A DNA stretch of 64,000 bases from JAHDCC01 sp964551835 (lineage in GTDB: Bacteria; Actinomycetota; Acidimicrobiia; Acidimicrobiales; SZUA-35). The notes under the pieces were generated by a model that was not told where the DNA came from, did no database searches, and worked only from the letters and a program-made list of their open reading frames with translations. The stretch lies in assembly GCA_964551835.1 (NCBI GenBank), contig CAZKEM010000042.1, positions 1 through 64,000 of the forward strand, in the 5' to 3' direction. Positions 60,013 through 64,000 of this stretch are shown one piece after another (the stretch's first letter is position 1; every line of letters begins with the position of its first letter). A program made the position numbers and the translations under genes.

Positions 60013-61548
60013 GTGACTACCCGAGCCAAATTCGCAGAGTTAGCAGAAACGTATCGAGCGATACCCGTATATCGAGAAATTCTGGCCGATCTGACATCGC
60101 CGGTCGCGGCGTTTCTCCGGTGTGTCGACGACGAACCAGGCTTCCTGCTGGAATCGGTAGAGAACGGCGAACGCTGGGGCCGGTTTAGCTTCATGGGTCG
60201 TCGGCCAGCGGCATCGCTGGTCGCAAACGGACAGACGGTCACGATTGAGGGTGAGTTGCCCGACTGTGAGGTTCCCACCGATACTGGCATCTTGACCGCT
60301 GTCGAAACGATCCTAGAAACCTTTAATGCCCCGACGTTCGAGAACTTGCCGCCGCTAACGTCAGGTTTGGTCGGCTATTTCGGCTACGACACGATTCGAG
60401 AGGTCGAGCATCTACCCGACGTACCACCCGATGACCGTGGCTACCCCGATTCGGTAATCGATGTCATCGGCGAGTTGGCAGTATTTGATCACTGGCGACA
60501 ACGAGTTGTACTGATAGCGGTCGCCTTGTTGCCGTCAGAACCATCCGAGCATGATATCGACGCCGTCTACAACGACGCCGTCAAACGCCTGGACACGTTC
60601 GCCGTCGACGGCGCTACGCCGCTTTCCGAACCGATGGTCTCGCCACCGACGCTCGGATCTATTCCGGAGGGCATCACCGAGTCGTTGTCTTCGGAGCAGT
60701 ACCAGCGGGCGGTCGAAATAGCGAAAGACTACATCGTCGCAGGAGACATCTTCCAAGTGGTCCTGTCGAAACGGTTCGAGTTCGAACTCGACGCAGATCC
60801 GTTCGACGTTTACCGAGTTCTGCGTCAGATTAACCCAAGCCCATACATGTACTTCATTCGACGGCCCGAAATTTCGCTTGTCGGTTCGTCTCCAGAGCCA
60901 ATGGTTCAAGTCCTAGAAGGCCGAGTTATCTCGAGACCCATCGCAGGAACTCGGGGGAGAGGCAAAACCGAACAACATGACCGGAACCTAGCCGCAGAGC
61001 TTGCCGAAGACCCCAAAGAACGGGCGGAACACGTCATGCTCGTCGACCTCGCCCGTAACGACATCGGTCGGGTGATCGAGTACGGGTCAATGTCGATCGA
61101 CGAAATGATGAACCTCGAACGATACAGCCACGTGATGCATCTAACGTCGGAAGTTTCAGGCAAGCTCCGTTCAGACAAGTCGGTAGTCGATGTCCTTCGG
61201 GCATCGTTCCCCGCAGGTACTGTCAGTGGCGCGCCTAAGGTTCGGGCGATGGAAATCATCGATGAACTCGAACCCGTCAAGCGAGGTCCATACTCGGGCG
61301 CTATCGGCTACATCGACTTCTCCGGAAATTTGGACACGGCAATCGCAATCAGAACAATGTTCTGCGGCCCCGAAGTTGCCGCCGTCCAAGCAGGTGCCGG
61401 AGTAGTCGCCGACAGTGAACCAGTGCTGGAAGACAAAGAGTGCCGAAACAAGGCATCTGCACTTCTAGCAGCGGTCGAACCGGCGCGACGGATGACAGCT
61501 GCACGGCAAGCATCTTCACAGGAAGGAAGCGGCGAAGCTCCGGCCTAA
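60013..61548 (+). CDS. trpE: Anthranilate synthase component I (TrpE)
   Basis: Chorismate to anthranilate, with TrpG supplying ammonia. Seen: N-terminal ESVENGERWGRFSFMGRRPA (Trp-feedback site region), GLVGYFGYDTIREVEHLPD, IVAGDIFQVVLSKRFEFELD, NPSPYMYFIRRPEISLVGSS, SRPIAGTRGRGKTEQHDRNL, LVDLARNDIGRVIEYGSMSI and FPAGTVSGAPKVRAMEIIDE. Starts with GTG 5 bp after hisI. 511 residues. No trpG or trpD in the window. Confidence 0.96.
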   Translation: MTTRAKFAELAETYRAIPVYREILADLTSPVAAFLRCVDDEPGFLLESVENGERWGRFSFMGRRPAASLVANGQTVTIEGELPDCEVPTDTGILTAVETILETFNAPTFENLPPLTSGLVGYFGYDTIREVEHLPDVPPDDRGYPDSVIDVIGELAVFDHWRQRVVLIAVALLPSEPSEHDIDAVYNDAVKRLDTFAVDGATPLSEPMVSPPTLGSIPEGITESLSSEQYQRAVEIAKDYIVAGDIFQVVLSKRFEFELDADPFDVYRVLRQINPSPYMYFIRRPEISLVGSSPEPMVQVLEGRVISRPIAGTRGRGKTEQHDRNLAAELAEDPKERAEHVMLVDLARNDIGRVIEYGSMSIDEMMNLERYSHVMHLTSEVSGKLRSDKSVVDVLRASFPAGTVSGAPKVRAMEIIDELEPVKRGPYSGAIGYIDFSGNLDTAIAIRTMFCGPEVAAVQAGAGVVADSEPVLEDKECRNKASALLAAVEPARRMTAARQASSQEGSGEAPA

Positions 61549-61569
61549 GTCGGTCTCGTCCAATCTGTA

Positions 61570-62442
61570 ATGAATACCACGTCACCACAGCTGTTCCATA
61601 TCCCTGTCGAAGTCGTCGACGTTTCTGGTCCCGATGCGGCGACCTACCTACATGGCCAACTCAGCCAAGACATTTCGGGTCTCGATATCGGTCAGTCCGC
61701 GTTTTCGTTGTTGCTGGCGCCACAAGGCTTTGTCGAGGCATGGTTTCGTGTTATTCGCCGCGGCTCCCAACAGTATTGGCTGGTGGTCGACGCTGGATAC
61801 GCAGAGGCAGCCGGACAACGACTTGAACGATTTAAGTTACGGGTTGACTGCGAGATCACGGTCCATCAAAACACACTTACGGCGGTTCGCTGGGGTCCAA
61901 GCGACGACGGAATCGAGATTGCTGGAGTTCTCGCCGACCACCAGAACACCCACATCGAAATAGGCACTCGTTGGTCTGATGAGCCTGGGTTCGACATTGT
62001 CGGGCCGACTGAAATCGCGGTAGGGGGCGCTGAGTTGGCCAGCATCGACGCCTTTGAACGAATGCGAATCGCTGCCAAGCGCCCGGCCATGGGGATTGAA
62101 CTGACCGATAAAACGATCCCGGCAGCTGCTGGCATCGTCGACCGTTCGGTTGACTTCGCCAAAGGGTGTTACGTCGGCCAAGAACTGGTTGCCCGAGTTG
62201 ACTCGAGGGGAAATAATACTCCGACCAGACTATACCGGATTGACTTTGCCAACTCTGGTGTCGCCGCCGGCGACGTTGTTTTCTCAGAAACCGGCGAGGC
62301 AGGAAAAGTCACAAGTGCGATCGAGGGCGCTGACGGGTCAGCGGTAGTTGCCTTGGCTTACCTTAAACGAGGTGCAGACCTGTCAAAGGTCTGGGTCAAC
62401 CAGGGTACGGAAGAAAATGTTGGCGAAGTCGTCGAAGACTAA
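61570..62442 (+). CDS. ygfZ: YgfZ/GcvT-like folate-binding protein
   Basis: Tetrahydrofolate-binding protein that supports Fe-S cluster enzymes. Seen: VVDVSGPDAATYLHGQLSQD, FERMRIAAKRPAMGIELTDK, TIPAAAGIVDRSVDFAKGCY and CYVGQELVARVDSRGNN, with the diagnostic K-G-C-Y-x-G-Q-E motif. 290 residues, normal. It lies 21 bp after trpE, in the same direction, an association also seen in other actinobacteria; no enzyme of the Trp pathway is known to need it. Confidence 0.92.
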   Translation: MNTTSPQLFHIPVEVVDVSGPDAATYLHGQLSQDISGLDIGQSAFSLLLAPQGFVEAWFRVIRRGSQQYWLVVDAGYAEAAGQRLERFKLRVDCEITVHQNTLTAVRWGPSDDGIEIAGVLADHQNTHIEIGTRWSDEPGFDIVGPTEIAVGGAELASIDAFERMRIAAKRPAMGIELTDKTIPAAAGIVDRSVDFAKGCYVGQELVARVDSRGNNTPTRLYRIDFANSGVAAGDVVFSETGEAGKVTSAIEGADGSAVVALAYLKRGADLSKVWVNQGTEENVGEVVED

Positions 62443-62480
62443 GCGTCGGGTCTGGTCAAATAGCGTCTAGATTCAAATAG

Positions 62481-63275
62481 GTGGGAACGTATCTCGACAA
62501 AATTCTAGTCAGACACCGCGAACGAGCAGCGGGCGACACCCGGTCTGTCGATGTCTGGGTCGAAAAGGTAGTCGCCGCTGATGACGTCAACGGCCCACCA
62601 CGCGGCTTTGTCGAGTCGATTCGTAATGCAGCTGGCCTCGCCGTGATCGCTGAGATCAAACGACGATCTCCATCAAAGGGTGATCTTAAAGCCAACCTTG
62701 ACCCGGCAGAGGTCGCAACAGCCTACGTCGAAGGCGATGCCACCTGTCTTTCGGTGCTAACTGACGAGGACTTCTTCGGTGGTTCCAAAGCCGATCTGCA
62801 ATCGGCGCGGAAAGCAGTACCGGTGCCCGTGCTCCGCAAAGACTTCACAGTAAGCCCGCTCGACGTCGTCGACGCTCGCCTGATGGGAGCCGATGCGATC
62901 TTGCTGATTGTGGCTGCCTTGGACCAAATGCAGCTAAGGGATTTCTTTGACCTAGCCACCGAGCTAGGACTCGATTGCCTGTTCGAAACCCACGATGAAG
63001 CCGAAGTCGAACGAGCGATGGATATTGGCCCAACCATGGTTGGTGTTAACCAGAGAGACCTAACTACGTTCGAGGTCGATACAAGCCGTGCCCTGCGTGT
63101 CTGCGCTTCACTTGACCCATCGTTGGTCAAGGTCGCTGAATCTGGGATTAAGACTCCAGACGATGCGGGCGAACTCGCTGCGGGCGGATACGACGCTGTT
63201 TTGGTTGGAGAGTCGATCGTTACCAGCGGAGATCCAACGAAGGCGGTAGCCGGCCTCCGTGAGGTCGGTACGTGA
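62481..63275 (+). CDS. trpC: Indole-3-glycerol-phosphate synthase (TrpC)
   Basis: TIM-barrel enzyme closing the indole ring. Seen: AVIAEIKRRSPSKGDLKANL with the catalytic Lys, ATCLSVLTDEDFFGGSKADL, VPVLRKDFTVSPLDVVDARL, MGADAILLIVAAL, LDCLFETHDEAEVERAMDIG, VGVNQRDLTTFEVDTSRAL and VAESGIKTPDDAGELAAGGY. GTG start; 264 residues. Not fused to trpF. Confidence 0.97.
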   Translation: MGTYLDKILVRHRERAAGDTRSVDVWVEKVVAADDVNGPPRGFVESIRNAAGLAVIAEIKRRSPSKGDLKANLDPAEVATAYVEGDATCLSVLTDEDFFGGSKADLQSARKAVPVPVLRKDFTVSPLDVVDARLMGADAILLIVAALDQMQLRDFFDLATELGLDCLFETHDEAEVERAMDIGPTMVGVNQRDLTTFEVDTSRALRVCASLDPSLVKVAESGIKTPDDAGELAAGGYDAVLVGESIVTSGDPTKAVAGLREVGT

Positions 63276-63371
63276 TGCCTCCTGCCCTGAAGTTAATCCT
63301 GTTACTAGGTTCGTCGTAACTGGCACAATAATTACACAGCTTGGAACGCTTAGGACCGCTACCGTGGAAAG

Positions 63372-64000
63372 GTGTTCATAAAGATTTGCGGAATCACGAA
63401 TGGTGACGATGCTCTGCTAGCTGCCGGCCTCGGGGCCGACGCTATCGGCCTCGTTTTCGCCACCTCGACCCGCAAAGTCTCTCCGACAGCGGCCCGTGAC
63501 ATCGTACGGCTGCTGCCTCCAGAAATTCTCTCGATCGGCGTGTTTAGAAACGAACGAAAAGAGCGAGTAGTCGAAGTTGCCAACAAGGTCGGTCTGCGAG
63601 CGGTTCAACTTCACGGCAACGAAACTCCCGAAGACACCAAGTGGATCGCTGCGAAAGTGCCCTCGGTTATTCGGGCTCTCCCCGCGACCGACCCGGCGGT
63701 AAAGAAGTTCGAACGTTACGCACCCGCTCGTCTTATGGTTGATTCTTCAACCCCGGGAAGCGGTCAGGTGTTCGACTGGGATGCACTAGAACGAATGCGG
63801 TTAAGCGAGCCATTTATTTTGGCAGGAGGTCTCGATCACATCAATGTCGTGGCCGCTATCCGCCAACTTGCCCCGTGGGGAGTCGATGTATCAAGTGGTG
63901 TCGAAGAGTCTCCTGGTAAAAAGGATGCTGTGAAGATACGTAAGTTCATTACCGAAGCTCGCGCCGCGGGCAATCAACTCGGAACTGAACGAGGCAGAAA
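63372..64000 (+). CDS. trpF: Phosphoribosylanthranilate isomerase (TrpF), 3' end cut by the window
   Basis: Open from GTG 63372 to the window end (209 codons without stop). Seen: FIKICGITNGDDALLAAGLG with the catalytic Cys, ADAIGLVFATSTRKVSPTAA, ILSIGVFRNERKERVVEVAN, RAVQLHGNETPEDTKWIAAK, LMVDSSTPGSGQVFDWDAL with the catalytic Asp, FILAGGLDHINVVAAIRQL and GVDVSSGVEESPGKKD. This is a dedicated TrpF, so HisA need not do both jobs. A 96-bp gap separates it from trpC; GGAAAG precedes the start. Confidence 0.95.
   Translation, partial: MFIKICGITNGDDALLAAGLGADAIGLVFATSTRKVSPTAARDIVRLLPPEILSIGVFRNERKERVVEVANKVGLRAVQLHGNETPEDTKWIAAKVPSVIRALPATDPAVKKFERYAPARLMVDSSTPGSGQVFDWDALERMRLSEPFILAGGLDHINVVAAIRQLAPWGVDVSSGVEESPGKKDAVKIRKFITEARAAGNQLGTERGR

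Noticed and set aside
1..64000. CRISPR arrays, insertion sequences, prophage genes, tRNA and rRNA genes
   Set aside because: Read on both strands, I saw no regular direct-repeat arrays, transposase or integrase motifs, or tRNA T-arm/acceptor patterns.

Overview
The window is chromosomal DNA of a bacterium in the Actinomycetota. It carries a cell-division cluster with SepF, YggT and DivIVA/Wag31 but no FtsA, a mycothiol synthase (MshD), a bacterial proteasome activator (Bpa), a eukaryal-type long IleS, and the gene order ileS - dksA-like - lspA - rluD - dnaE - his - trp, which resembles the backbone of Streptomyces and mycobacteria. The moderate G+C content by eye, the mixed ATG/GTG/TTG starts and several divergent conserved proteins suggest a lineage such as Acidimicrobiia; that placement is inference.

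Layout. (1) 1-10.1 kb, plus strand: division and wall cluster ftsW(3' end)-murG-murC-murB-ftsQ-ftsZ-pgeF-yggS-sepF-yggT-divIVA, with many 4-8 bp overlaps, closed by a strong hairpin. (2) 10.2-24.1 kb: housekeeping genes: ileS (minus), a DksA/TraR-like protein without its zinc cysteines, lspA, rluD, a decayed lipoprotein-like region, a nitroreductase with an Rrf2 regulator, a phosphodiesterase, bpa, an uncharacterised gene and dnaE. (3) 24.2-43.1 kb, both strands: an exopolysaccharide locus with glycosyltransferases, an O-antigen-ligase/polymerase-like protein, a secreted GH9 glycanase, two initiating sugar-1-phosphate transferases, two chain-length/P-loop proteins (one a clear tyrosine autokinase), a low-molecular-weight tyrosine phosphatase, glucose-1-phosphate cytidylyltransferase and several oxidoreductases. 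A GT2-GtrA fusion follows. (4) 44.4-51.4 kb, minus strand: menG, a small membrane protein, a repeat lipoprotein with a Ser/Thr kinase, rlmN, mshD, a second lspA, a frameshifted second dksA-like copy and a small protein. (5) 51.5-64 kb, plus strand: hisD-C-B-H-A-F, a GroES-like gene, a short Mth938-like remnant, an ABC exporter, hisI, trpE, ygfZ, trpC and the start of trpF.

The EPS/kinase block (about 24-51 kb) sits between dnaE and hisD, which lie closer together in Streptomyces as I recall it, so it looks like an accessory insertion. A diverged, inverted duplicate of the dksA-like/lspA module lies at its far edge. A plausible working scheme for the EPS locus is: sugar-1-phosphate transferases start a lipid-linked glycan, GTs and sugar-modifying oxidoreductases build it, the ligase/polymerase joins it, Wzz/BY-kinase and phosphatase set chain length and export, and the GH9 enzyme trims it outside the cell. 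No flippase (Wzx) or outer-membrane exporter is visible in the window.

The most interesting items are the duplicated dksA-like/lspA module, the kinase-lipoprotein pair with tandem cysteine-paired domains, a run of hairpins ending in a terminator between mshD and lspA2, the GH9 protein with a large unknown N-terminal part, and convergent genes that overlap exactly at their stop codons.
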